Of a DNA stretch of 63,535 nucleotides, positions 43,465 to 52,078 are shown piece after piece. Source of the stretch: CAYJAZ01 sp964371865. Its GTDB lineage: Bacteria; Desulfobacterota; Desulfovibrionia; Desulfovibrionales; Desulfovibrionaceae. Location: positions 1-63,535 of the forward strand of contig CAYJOR010000010.1 of assembly GCA_964371865.1 (NCBI GenBank). Reading direction: 5' to 3'. Below the pieces are notes generated by a model, which saw nothing but the letters and a program-made list of their open reading frames with translations, searched no databases and was not told the DNA's origin. Each line of letters starts with the position of its first letter. The first letter of the stretch is position 1. Made by a program: the position numbers and the translations under genes.

Positions 43465-44211
43465 TCAGTTAATGCAAACAATAGAAAATGCAAATAAATT
43501 CAATATAATAAAATAATAATACTTTATAAAATTATCCTTTGAAAAAATAGGTTTCCATTCTTTTTTAAAGCTTTCACTTGTGTTTAATCCACGTGAAAAA
43601 AGTGCCACACTCAAGGTGTAGTTTCTTTTGTTAAGTATTCGCAACAAACCAAGGACATAAACTTTTATTTTTATAACTAAGTTTTTCTCTTTTCTTAGTT
43701 GATACGAAACACTTTTTTTGAAGTTTTGTGCAAGCTTGAGAATATCGCCAAATGACTTAAGAACGAGTAGTGATACCAACCCGATTTTCCAGGCATTTTT
43801 TTTTGAGATAAATGAGAAAATCCATACAAGAGCAAGTGCATATTCTTTTGCACTGGCACTGATAAATGTAGAAATTCCTAAAAGTCCCAGTAAAAACATT
43901 CTCATTACATATGTTAATGAAAATAGGAGATTAGCTTTATTCAGAACAAAAGTAAACTCATTATTCCATGAAAAAGATTTCACAAACAATATTGCAAAAT
44001 ACCATAAGGTACAAAATGTTAAAAGAAAATATACAGCTTTATTTGACACTTTTTTTTCTTTTGTCTTGAATAAATAATAAATCAGGATAGCTATACTAAA
44101 TATTATGAGATATAACAATGAAAAAGAAATTGCAAAATACGCAAAAAGTAAAAATGAAAACAAAATTACACGAGCATCTTCTTCTTGAGGGATTTCAATT
44201 TTTGATTTCAT
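43465..44211 (-). CDS. ECF transporter T component (EcfT/CbiQ family)
   Basis: This 248-residue membrane protein has about five hydrophobic segments. A long cytoplasmic coupling region ends in the A-R-G-type motif LFSRGLNTSE (near residue 210), which docks on the ATPase. It forms the transmembrane coupling subunit of an energy-coupling factor importer for a vitamin or metal ion. It begins four bases after the stop of the ATPase gene. No substrate-binding S component is nearby, so the cargo cannot be told. Confidence 0.75.
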   Translation of the reverse strand: MKSKIEIPQEEDARVILFSFLLFAYFAISFSLLYLIIFSIAILIYYLFKTKEKKVSNKAVYFLLTFCTLWYFAILFVKSFSWNNEFTFVLNKANLLFSLTYVMRMFLLGLLGISTFISASAKEYALALVWIFSFISKKNAWKIGLVSLLVLKSFGDILKLAQNFKKSVSYQLRKEKNLVIKIKVYVLGLLRILNKRNYTLSVALFSRGLNTSESFKKEWKPIFSKDNFIKYYYFIILNLFAFSIVCIN

Positions 44212-44215
44212 ACAT

Positions 44216-44932
44216 CTACCAAGGCATAATTTTATGTTGATATTTCCAATATTGCGGAAGTCTCACACCTATATTATCGTGATTTTCTATATAGTTAAGT
44301 GCTTCCTCGACATTTCCTATAAATAATTGTTTTCCTTCAGACATAAGTAGTATTTTATCTGCTATATCGAGAAAAAATTCGATATCATGCGTTACAATAC
44401 ATTGAGCTAATTCTTTTGATTTATTGTCTAAAATTATTTTTCTCAACTGCACTAATGCCGGATAATCTAAAGCTGAACTTGGTTCGTCAAGCAAAAGAAG
44501 TTTTGGATTCTGCATGAGAGATGCACCTAAACACAATTTTCTTTTTTGTCCAAATGATAAAGAATCCAGTGAGTCTGATATTTTTTTATCTAAATCAAAT
44601 TCTTTTAGTAAATTCAGAGCTTTTTCTTTTTCTACATCGTTCGGATTTGGAAGCGTGATAAGCATTTCTTCCCAAACAGTTTGACCAAGAAGTTGCATAT
44701 CAGGCTCTTGAAACAAAAGAGCACACATTTCAAAAAGTGAATTTTCACTTATAATTTGACCATTTGTAAGATCTAAAACACCTGCCATCACCTGTAAGAG
44801 CGTAGATTTTCCGCTCCCATTCGCTCCACAAATACAAAGAACTTCACCTTCTTGAAGTGAAAAATTCAAATTTTCAAAAGCTATCTTATTAAATGGATAC
44901 GAATATCCACCTTCTTTTATCTCAAAAATCAT
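44216..44932 (-). CDS. ECF transporter ATPase (EcfA/CbiO/BioM family)
   Basis: The 238-residue ABC ATPase has Walker A GANGSGKS, Q-loop LLFQEPDMQLLGQTVWEEM, signature LSFGQKRKLCLG, Walker B LLLLDEPSS and switch THD. The Q-loop followed by Q(L)xxxTVxEE is characteristic of ECF-type ATPases. Only one ATPase gene is present, as in BioMN or CbiMNQO-type systems, so it probably acts as a homodimer with the adjacent T subunit. Confidence 0.82.
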   Translation of the reverse strand: MIFEIKEGGYSYPFNKIAFENLNFSLQEGEVLCICGANGSGKSTLLQVMAGVLDLTNGQIISENSLFEMCALLFQEPDMQLLGQTVWEEMLITLPNPNDVEKEKALNLLKEFDLDKKISDSLDSLSFGQKRKLCLGASLMQNPKLLLLDEPSSALDYPALVQLRKIILDNKSKELAQCIVTHDIEFFLDIADKILLMSEGKQLFIGNVEEALNYIENHDNIGVRLPQYWKYQHKIMPW

Positions 44933-45004
44933 TTATATTACTCTATTTTTTATTTTTGAAGATATATTAATTCATCTTCTCATTCCTTGCAAGCCTTTTA
45001 TAGT

Positions 45005-45033
45005 TTGACATCGAACTATTTTTAATTTACACT
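45005..45033 (+). promoter_or_regulatory. possible promoter in the gap before the split-barrel ferredoxin gene
   Basis: A perfect TTGACA (45005-45010) and TACACT (45028-45033) are 17 bp apart on the plus strand. The rest of 44933-45254 holds only a solo MITE-like end, GAGAAACATACCCTA, near 45174-45188. Confidence 0.4.
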
Positions 45034-45173
45034 CTTTCGTGTGCTTATCACAATTATGAGATTTTGCTTTTTTGATAAGGAAAAATCATTTTTTTGAAAT
45101 ATGTGTATTAAAAAAATACATACTTCAATAAAAAGTTACTTTTACTACAGTCAAAAGCTCAAGGAAGTAATTG

Positions 45174-45188
45174 AGAAACATACCCTAA
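45174..45188. repeat. solo right end of the GTTTCTAAATT-type MITE
   Basis: GAGAAACATACCCTA matches the right terminus of the element at 369-514. No matching left end is found within 200 bp upstream, so it is a degenerate remnant. Confidence 0.35.
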
Positions 45189-45254
45189 TAATACTCGTTT
45201 TATGATTCAATATAACAGAATCTAAATGTAACTCATACAAATGTGGAGGTTTTT

Positions 45255-45935
45255 ATGACTATAGCTGAAATATATAATTATGCAGATAAAATTGGTGTAC
45301 TTACCTTTTCAACTATCTATAATAATGAAGTACATTCAAGGATTGCGCACTTTAATGGATATGACGAAGAAGGTATATATTTTCGTACAATGGGAAATAA
45401 ACCGTATGGTCGACAACTCAAAGAAAGTCTAAAAGTAACTGTTTGCGGGAACTATGGCGGAAGAATTCTAAACCATGAAGATATTGGGGCAATGCCGGAT
45501 TTTGAAACAGGTTACTCTTTTCGTCTAATTGGTGAATTAAGATACATAACTCCTCAAGAAATCGCAGAAAAAGCAGCTACAAATAAACATCTTGAGGTTG
45601 CTTCGCGTGATATTGATATGTACCCTGCAATGGCAAACGGCAACTTTATCATACATCGCGCCAAAGGTGAAATTTTTGACTACGACTTTAGCAAAAAAAC
45701 TCGTGATAATAAAGTCCTTCGTACTCGATTTGCTTTTGGTGGTGCTATTGCAAATCCTGCCGGACCACGAATAACTGAAAAATGTATTTCATGCGGTATC
45801 TGCAAAAAAATCTGTTCTTTCAATGCCATAGTAGAAGGTCGCCCTTACTCTGTAAACCCTGCTTATTGCGATGACTGCGGATCTTGCATTCTCGCTTGTC
45901 CTAAAAATGCAATTGAAGAATCACTCACACTGTAA
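45255..45935 (+). CDS. FMN split-barrel / 2[4Fe-4S] ferredoxin fusion protein
   Basis: This 226-residue protein has an N-terminal pyridoxamine 5'-phosphate oxidase-like flavin-binding barrel (about residues 1-140, with FRTMGNKPYGRQLK). A C-terminal ferredoxin domain has two CxxCxxC motifs (CISCGICKKIC and CDDCGSCILAC). The combination suggests an anaerobic flavin oxidoreductase that takes electrons through its own ferredoxin. ATG at 45255 is chosen because GGAGG lies five bases upstream. It is a single-gene unit. The substrate is unknown. Confidence 0.75.
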   Translation: MTIAEIYNYADKIGVLTFSTIYNNEVHSRIAHFNGYDEEGIYFRTMGNKPYGRQLKESLKVTVCGNYGGRILNHEDIGAMPDFETGYSFRLIGELRYITPQEIAEKAATNKHLEVASRDIDMYPAMANGNFIIHRAKGEIFDYDFSKKTRDNKVLRTRFAFGGAIANPAGPRITEKCISCGICKKICSFNAIVEGRPYSVNPAYCDDCGSCILACPKNAIEESLTL

Positions 45936-46056
45936 TATATCTATATATAATAGAATGTTATAAAAAAATTTATTATAAGTAAAAAAAATGAATTTGACAA
46001 AAATAAAAAGATATGCTTTTCTATCTCCTTATTTCAAATTAGATATGAGGGCATAA

Positions 46057-46641
46057 ATGGAAGATTTTTCAAACGCAATTTTTCCACCTGAGTTTTTGCC
46101 GGGATTCTCTCCTTTACCGGTTCTTGATGTAAACAACTTACCTGCAAGATTCAATCCCCGACCTGCAACTATTCAGGACGTGCATGGGATGTCAACACTC
46201 ATTAATGAATACGCTTCTGAAGGCGTTATGCTTGCTCGTGGACCGCAATATCTTTATAAAGGTATTCGCGAATACAGCGTCATTACAATCCCTTCACAAG
46301 AAAAGCTTATCGGGCCTTTAGGTGAGAGTGATCAAGTGGTTATTGCCGTTGCAAGCTTGCATGTTTTGTGGGAAGACTTAGCTGAGGTTAGATCAGTTGC
46401 AGTGCACCCACAAATCAAAAGAATGGGACTTGGACGTACAATGGTTAATCATGTAAAGAAAGAAGCAGCAAACATTGGAATTAAACGCTTGTTTACCTTC
46501 ACTTTGCGCCCAGACTTTTTTCAATCACTTGGCTTTAAAGAAGTTCCTCGTGAAAAACTTCCACCTGTAGTTTGGGCTGAATGCTCTAACTGCCCTAAAT
46601 TCTATAAATGCGATGAAGTTGGCATGATAATGCACATCTAA
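46057..46641 (+). CDS. GNAT N-acetyltransferase, short ArgA-like (probable N-acetylglutamate synthase)
   Basis: The 194-residue GNAT protein has the acetyl-CoA loop VHPQIKRMGLGRTMV and the distinctive ending FFQSLGFKEVPREKLPPVVW then CSNCPKFYKCDE. The VWAECxxCPKxxxCDE tail and LHVLWEDLAEVRS are features of short, kinase-domain-free N-acetylglutamate synthases, which start arginine synthesis. The tail cysteines (four near the C-terminus) may bind a metal. It stands alone with GAGGGC before the ATG and a clear terminator after it. Confidence 0.75.
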   Translation: MEDFSNAIFPPEFLPGFSPLPVLDVNNLPARFNPRPATIQDVHGMSTLINEYASEGVMLARGPQYLYKGIREYSVITIPSQEKLIGPLGESDQVVIAVASLHVLWEDLAEVRSVAVHPQIKRMGLGRTMVNHVKKEAANIGIKRLFTFTLRPDFFQSLGFKEVPREKLPPVVWAECSNCPKFYKCDEVGMIMHI

Positions 46642-46665
46642 TTCTATTAGAATTAATTAAACATA

Positions 46666-46704
46666 AAAAGAGAAGCATTGATTTAAACTATGCTTCTCTT
46701 TTAT
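46666..46704 (+). terminator. Rho-independent terminator after the ArgA-like gene
   Basis: AAAAGAGAAGCAT (46666-46678) pairs with ATGCTTCTCTTTT (46690-46702) and continues into a T-rich tail. Confidence 0.85.
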
Positions 46705-46740
46705 TTTGTCATCATACATTATAAAGTTATTATAATTTTT

Positions 46741-46812
46741 TTAGGGAAGGGGGAAAACTCAAGAGGGAAACCCCCGCTTTTTTTCAGGTGGTTTCCCCTC
46801 TCGAAAATCATT
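46741..46812. repeat. poly-T-loop hairpin repeat in a convergent gap (copy D)
   Basis: A TTAGGGAAGGGGGAAAACTC flank is followed by arms CAAGAGGGAAACCC (46760-46773) and GGTTTCCCCTCTCG (46790-46803) around a seven-T loop. It lies between the ArgA-like gene (plus) and the U32 gene (minus), in addition to an ordinary terminator, so it is not needed only for termination. Confidence 0.75.
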
Positions 46813-46885
46813 ATACAAATGTCTTAATATACTATCATCGCCTGTTAAAAACTAGAAAGTATTTTCTTCTATCGAATATCTGAAC

Positions 46886-48895
46886 TTATAGTAATGAGTT
46901 AGACCAGTTGAATTCTGTTGTACGTCTTGCTTCAGGCAAATCATGAGGATATGCTTCGTCCATACGAACTAAGAAAGAATACCCTGCGTTTTCAAGCTCA
47001 GTAGCGTGACCTGTGATATCAAGCAACCAATTTGGATATATCCATAAGTTCTGTCCATAGTGACGTGCCCAGAATTGTTCTCTCATAGGGCTTTGGAAAG
47101 CTTCATTAGCTTTAAGACCGCTTAACCCATGCCTTGCAATTCCCATTGCCCAACATCCGCCAATCACAATTCCAAGTGGTAAAACAGATTGTGATGGTAA
47201 AGCTAAGAAATCTTCACCTGTTAATTCAGGGCTAACAATAGCAGCTTCAAATCCAAGTTCTTTGAACATCATAATGCTTGCCGCATTTGAGATATTGCAG
47301 AATGGTCCGGCAATAAGCTTAACCTTTAAGTCTTTGAATAAATCAACTTGCCAAGGAGCATTAAGCACGAACATATATGCGCCTTTTCTTACAGCTTCTT
47401 GAACTAAACGTTGATACTGCTTTTCTTCATTCGGCCAAATTACAGGTGGTAGCCACCAAGAAATTCTTGAAATAACAGTTTTTGAGATATTACGAAGTGT
47501 TCCCATACTCAACCATAAAGCTTTTACAGACGAACGCGCAGCTCTTGTCTCTTTACCTTGTGGAAGTGATGAACGAAGATGAATATTCAATTGTTTTTTA
47601 TGACGTGGAACGCGTGGAATATCTAGTTCAAATTCCACACTACGCGATCCCATTTCTCCAAGACCTTTGCATCTGTCAAGCTTATGTTGCCATTCACGCA
47701 AAAGCATTTGCAAACCGGCTTCACGTCTATCAATTAAGAAAACTGGAGTTCCAGGTTTTGGCATTCTTTTATAGTTAACCTTTAAAGGAAAGGTTCCTGC
47801 TTTAGGAACTTTACGAGTTACTGATAAAGTTGTATGCCAAGATTCATCCTCATAGCCAACTCTTAAATAATCTTGCGGAGCCAATTCCATTCTTGGTTTG
47901 ATAAACGGTAATGGTTGAGTTTTTTGTTTTTTCTCAGGTGGAGTAAACTGCACGTGCCCAACCATCATACCAGATGATAATTGTTCGTTTACAGATGTAA
48001 TTACTTTATTTTTTTGCGGCAAGAAACCGGCATGAGTGCGTGGTCTACCAAGTGCCATATCTAAAAGTTCTGAAGCATCTTTTCTTACTTTTGCATCTTC
48101 GCCATTATCGCGTAGCATTTTATATGCAGTAACCGCATGATATACGTAATGACTACCCTTTTTTCTACCTTCAATCTTCCAGCAGGATAGATTAGGCACA
48201 TCAAGAAGAGTACGCGAAAGCACATCTAAAGATAAATCCATGCTTGAGAAGTAACGACCTTTACGTTTACCTTGAGTATAAACGCGTCGACACGGTTGAA
48301 CGCAACGTCCACGAAGTCCGCTTTTACCTCCCATGTAACTAGACCAATAGCAACGACCAGATACACAGAAACATAAAGCACCATGTACAAAAAGTTCTAA
48401 GTCTAACCCTTCAGGGCAACTTTCACCGACCTCTTTTATTTCGTCGATGGTAATTTCACGAGGAAGAATTACACGGCTTGCACCCATTCGTTTAGCAATT
48501 TCTAAACCTTGTGGATGAGTCACATTCGACAAGGTTGACAAGTGCATTTCACCGCTAAAGCCTGCTTGTCTAGCAATTTCAATCATACCAATATCTTGCA
48601 CAATAAGAGCGTGAGGCTTCACATCACGTTCAAGACGAGTAACTAATCGGGAGGCTGCATGTATATCGTTTGGTTTTAAAAGAGAGTTGAATGCAATATA
48701 GAGTTTTCGTCCTTCACTCACAGCCAGTTCATTCATTCTTGCAAGTTCTGATGTGCTAAAGTTTTCAGCGTTCATACGGGCAGAAAAGTGTTTCAATCCA
48801 ACATATGCAGCGTCTGCGCCCGCAGCCATTGCTGCTAAAAATGCCGGCAAATCACCTGCCGGAGCCAAAATTTCTGGTTTTTTAATTATATCCAT
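46886..48895 (-). CDS. peptidase U32 family protein (RlhA/TrhP-like)
   Basis: This 669-residue protein has the U32 fold core EILAPAGD at the N-terminus and the family signature ELFVHGALCFCVSGRCYWS near residue 170, with further cysteines in GRCVQPCRR that could bind an Fe-S cluster. Members of this group hydroxylate RNA bases (rRNA C2501 by RlhA, tRNA U34 by TrhP) rather than acting as peptidases. The region after about residue 330 adds a long extension with a second barrel-like part. The exact target is not determinable. It is divergent from the diguanylate cyclase gene. Confidence 0.82.
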   Translation of the reverse strand: MDIIKKPEILAPAGDLPAFLAAMAAGADAAYVGLKHFSARMNAENFSTSELARMNELAVSEGRKLYIAFNSLLKPNDIHAASRLVTRLERDVKPHALIVQDIGMIEIARQAGFSGEMHLSTLSNVTHPQGLEIAKRMGASRVILPREITIDEIKEVGESCPEGLDLELFVHGALCFCVSGRCYWSSYMGGKSGLRGRCVQPCRRVYTQGKRKGRYFSSMDLSLDVLSRTLLDVPNLSCWKIEGRKKGSHYVYHAVTAYKMLRDNGEDAKVRKDASELLDMALGRPRTHAGFLPQKNKVITSVNEQLSSGMMVGHVQFTPPEKKQKTQPLPFIKPRMELAPQDYLRVGYEDESWHTTLSVTRKVPKAGTFPLKVNYKRMPKPGTPVFLIDRREAGLQMLLREWQHKLDRCKGLGEMGSRSVEFELDIPRVPRHKKQLNIHLRSSLPQGKETRAARSSVKALWLSMGTLRNISKTVISRISWWLPPVIWPNEEKQYQRLVQEAVRKGAYMFVLNAPWQVDLFKDLKVKLIAGPFCNISNAASIMMFKELGFEAAIVSPELTGEDFLALPSQSVLPLGIVIGGCWAMGIARHGLSGLKANEAFQSPMREQFWARHYGQNLWIYPNWLLDITGHATELENAGYSFLVRMDEAYPHDLPEARRTTEFNWSNSLL

Positions 48896-49158
48896 ACTTA
48901 AAGTTCTTTCTACTTAAATTATTTTGACTAGATACTAATCTATTTATCAACCTTTATCAAGACAATTAAATATGATATTAAAATCATAAAAAAGACCAAT
49001 AAAGATTTCATAAAGTCAAATACTTAGTTGTAAAATTAGACTTTTTTTGTTAAATTATAGCAACTAATTTTTATTTTTAAACAGAAAACTTGACAAAAAC
49101 TAAAAAATTAATTATCTTTATCATAATTAGTCTTCTAAACTACAACAAATATCAAAAA

Positions 49159-51393
49159 ATGAGCTGTTGCATGCAGGAAAATATCAATATAATTAGAGAA
49201 TTATCAAATCCAGATATTACGAATAAATACATCACTGAAGCGATTTTAATCACTTCGGCTGATAAGTATTTTACTATCCTCGAAGCAAACCAACCATACT
49301 TTGATTTAACTGGTTATACTAGAGAGGAAATATGGGAAACCTATCAAAATAGAAGCCTCTCAACTATTCACCCTGACGACTTTATCACTGCTCTGCTCTC
49401 ATTGCAAGAGCAACTTATGGATGACCCAAACGGTATTTTCAGTATTGACACTCGCCTCGTTCACAAAGAAGATAATTTCCACAGCATTCACCTAAGCGGA
49501 AGAGCTTTCACAAATGAAAATGGTGAGCTATGTTACTTTATGTTAATGGCTGATACCACAGAACAAGCAAATATCCTTAATAGATTTGTACGTGAAAAAA
49601 GTTTTAACGACCTTATAGACTCACTTACCGATGACTCCTTCTTTGATTTTGATGTGCTTACACGTGAAATTAGATTCTCAAAACACTTTGCTAAAAAATT
49701 TGGTATCGAAGAAGTTACTCAATCCTTCCCAGAGTCTTTACTTGAAGCCGGCGTGTTTAAAACAAATTTTGTTGATTTTGACAAGTTTTACCAAAATAGA
49801 AAACAAGACGTACATAAAGACAGAATTACCCTGAATAGCCCTGAAGGCAATGAATTTGTCTTTGACTTGTTCTATAAAGTTGAATTCGACTCAGACTATA
49901 ATCCTACTAGAATTTTTGGTAAAATGAATGACGTTACCTATCAGAACGAACAACTAGGTAAACTCATAGAAAAAGCTGAAAAAGACCAACTTACCGGACT
50001 TTATAATAAAGCAACAACCGAATTTCTTATCACCGATGCCTTGCAAAGCTGTGACAGTGGCTCAAAATATGCTTTAATGATTGTTGACGTTGATAACTTC
50101 AAAAGCGTTAACGATATCTTAGGCCACCTATTTGGTGATATCGTTCTTGTGCAACTTTCTGATCACTTGAAAAATCTCTTTAGAGCTGATGACGTTCTTG
50201 GTAGAATTGGTGGAGATGAATTCTTCGTATTTTTACGTAATTATTCATCACTAGAGCTAATTACAACAAAAGCTCAAAAAATTTGCCAGCACTTCAACAA
50301 AACTTATGTTGAAAATGATAACTCTGTTGCTATTTCAGCAAGTATTGGTATTGCTCTTGCCCCTGAACATGGTAGCGATTTTGAAACTCTCTATAAAAAC
50401 GCTGACTTAGCTCTTTACTCATCAAAAGAAAAAGGTAAAAATCAGTTTACAATTTACGCAAACCAACAAAAAGCATCGTATAAAAATACAAGAACTGAAA
50501 TTTCTCCTGAACTTACAATGAGAAAAAGCTTCAAAGAAAACCGCATTGAATATATCTTTAAAGTTCTTTTTGAAGCTGAAGATCAGTCAAATGCTGTTCA
50601 CCGTGCTCTACAACTTATCACCGATCACTTTAATTTCTCACGAAGTTATATGTGTGAAGTAGACCCAAGTGGTGAATCAGTTTCAAATATTTTTGAATAT
50701 TCTACAGAAGAAGTGTACGATGGAAGTCAACCCTATAAGAATCTTCCAATTTCTGATATACAAACAATAATTTATGACCTTAACGAGTATGGAATGTTCG
50801 ACCTTAGCAATGGCGAACAACTTACTGAATTTGAAAATTATTATGTAACAAGTAAAAATCTACAATCACTCATTATCTTTGCTATACTCGACAGAGATAA
50901 TCTGATTGGTTATATAGGTTTTGACTCTATCCGTCTTGTTTCCCTCACTCCGGAAGAAATGGAAATTCTAACTACAATTTCTAATATTCTTTCAACTTTC
51001 TATATCAAAGAAAGAGCACTTGCGCAGATAAAAACTCAAGAAATTTTGTTGGCAGAAGTACTAGAAAACTCTAAAACTGTAACTTACGTAGTTGACCCTA
51101 AAAATTACGAAATCCTCTATGAAGCTGATGCTATTGTAGATTATATTGGAAAAAGAAGTTTAGGTAAAATATGTTATGAAGCATATAGAAACCGTACAGA
51201 GCCATGCGGAAATTGTGTTCTGCTAGATGTGAGCTATGATAATCCGAAATACTTAAAACCTAGAGTTATTGAGCTAAATAATAAAGACTACTCTTTATCT
51301 GCCTCACTTATGACTTGGACAAAGAATAAAAACGCATGCGTTGTAAACCTATCTGAAGTTCAAGACTCAACTGATTTAATTCGTATACAATAA
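49159..51393 (+). CDS. PAS-GGDEF-GAF-PAS diguanylate cyclase
   Basis: This protein of about 744 residues likely makes cyclic di-GMP. In order it has a PAS domain (about 25-130), a second PAS-like domain (about 135-285), GGDEF (active site RIGGDEF near 349-355, with an RADD inhibitory site five residues before), a GAF-like domain (about 480-630), and a C-terminal PAS-like domain with CYEAYRNRTEPCGNC. No EAL domain is present. The start is uncertain: ATG 49159 or 49171, or a TTG at 49090 that would add a hydrophobic stretch; none has a good ribosome binding site. A terminator follows at 51515. Confidence 0.85.
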   Translation: MSCCMQENINIIRELSNPDITNKYITEAILITSADKYFTILEANQPYFDLTGYTREEIWETYQNRSLSTIHPDDFITALLSLQEQLMDDPNGIFSIDTRLVHKEDNFHSIHLSGRAFTNENGELCYFMLMADTTEQANILNRFVREKSFNDLIDSLTDDSFFDFDVLTREIRFSKHFAKKFGIEEVTQSFPESLLEAGVFKTNFVDFDKFYQNRKQDVHKDRITLNSPEGNEFVFDLFYKVEFDSDYNPTRIFGKMNDVTYQNEQLGKLIEKAEKDQLTGLYNKATTEFLITDALQSCDSGSKYALMIVDVDNFKSVNDILGHLFGDIVLVQLSDHLKNLFRADDVLGRIGGDEFFVFLRNYSSLELITTKAQKICQHFNKTYVENDNSVAISASIGIALAPEHGSDFETLYKNADLALYSSKEKGKNQFTIYANQQKASYKNTRTEISPELTMRKSFKENRIEYIFKVLFEAEDQSNAVHRALQLITDHFNFSRSYMCEVDPSGESVSNIFEYSTEEVYDGSQPYKNLPISDIQTIIYDLNEYGMFDLSNGEQLTEFENYYVTSKNLQSLIIFAILDRDNLIGYIGFDSIRLVSLTPEEMEILTTISNILSTFYIKERALAQIKTQEILLAEVLENSKTVTYVVDPKNYEILYEADAIVDYIGKRSLGKICYEAYRNRTEPCGNCVLLDVSYDNPKYLKPRVIELNNKDYSLSASLMTWTKNKNACVVNLSEVQDSTDLIRIQ

Positions 51394-51514
51394 TACTTTC
51401 AGCAAGTGTAGACTTCTTTATTAATTTATCTAGGTTTTAATACACGCCTTTCATAAAAATGAATTATTCCTTACTAAAATGATAACATTTTATAATTTAT
51501 ATGAACATCAGACT

Positions 51515-51544
51515 AAAAGTACCTTTTCAAGGTACTTTTTTCTT
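51515..51544 (+). terminator. terminator after the diguanylate cyclase gene
   Basis: AAAAGTACCTT (51515-51525) pairs with AAGGTACTTTT (51529-51539) and is followed by more Ts. Confidence 0.8.
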
Positions 51545-51674
51545 TTTTAAGGTTTATTTTATAAAACTGATTCTAACATATTAATATATTAGGTTTAAAA
51601 AGCATAAAAACTTAGATTTTTACAAAACATTCATCAAAAAAGAGAGATTTTTTTCTATCTTTCAATATCATTTC

Positions 51675-51703
51675 TTGACATTTCCTTATCAAATGATTAA
51701 GTT
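51675..51703 (+). promoter_or_regulatory. possible promoter of trxA-trxB-bamD
   Basis: A perfect TTGACA (51675-51680) is followed after 17 bp by TAAGTT (51698-51703), with a leader of about 50 nt and AAGGAG before trxA. The -10 box is weak. Confidence 0.4.
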
Positions 51704-51757
51704 GTAAATGTTAATTTTATATCAAATAAATAATAATGTACTTACAAGGAGTTTTAT

Positions 51758-52078
51758 ATGGCTAACCAAATTACTGACGCAAATTTCGACACTCTCGTTC
51801 TAAAAGAAGAAGGCGCTGTACTTATTGATTTTTGGGCACCATGGTGTGGACCATGCCGAGCTATTTCTCCAATCATTGATGAATTAAGCGAAGAATATGA
51901 AGGTAAAGTAAAAATCTACAAAATGAATGTAGACGAAAATACAAACACACCTGCTAAATATGCTATCAGAGCAATTCCAACCATTATGATTTTCAAAAAT
52001 GGTGAATTAGTTGAACAACTTGTTGGTGGAGTTGGTAAAGATCAGCTACAAACAGTTCTAAACAAGGCTATAGCATAA
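51758..52078 (+). CDS. trxA: thioredoxin
   Basis: The 106-residue thioredoxin has the active site WCGPC (residues 29-33), the buried aspartate region LIDFWA, and the cis-proline loop AIPT. It is reduced by the thioredoxin reductase encoded next to it, with which its stop codon overlaps by one base. AAGGAG lies before the ATG. Confidence 0.95.
   Translation: MANQITDANFDTLVLKEEGAVLIDFWAPWCGPCRAISPIIDELSEEYEGKVKIYKMNVDENTNTPAKYAIRAIPTIMIFKNGELVEQLVGGVGKDQLQTVLNKAIA

Noticed and set aside
47482..47778. Plus-strand 98-codon frame inside the U32 gene
   Set aside because: It is antisense to a well-supported coding region and has no ribosome binding site or recognisable motif.
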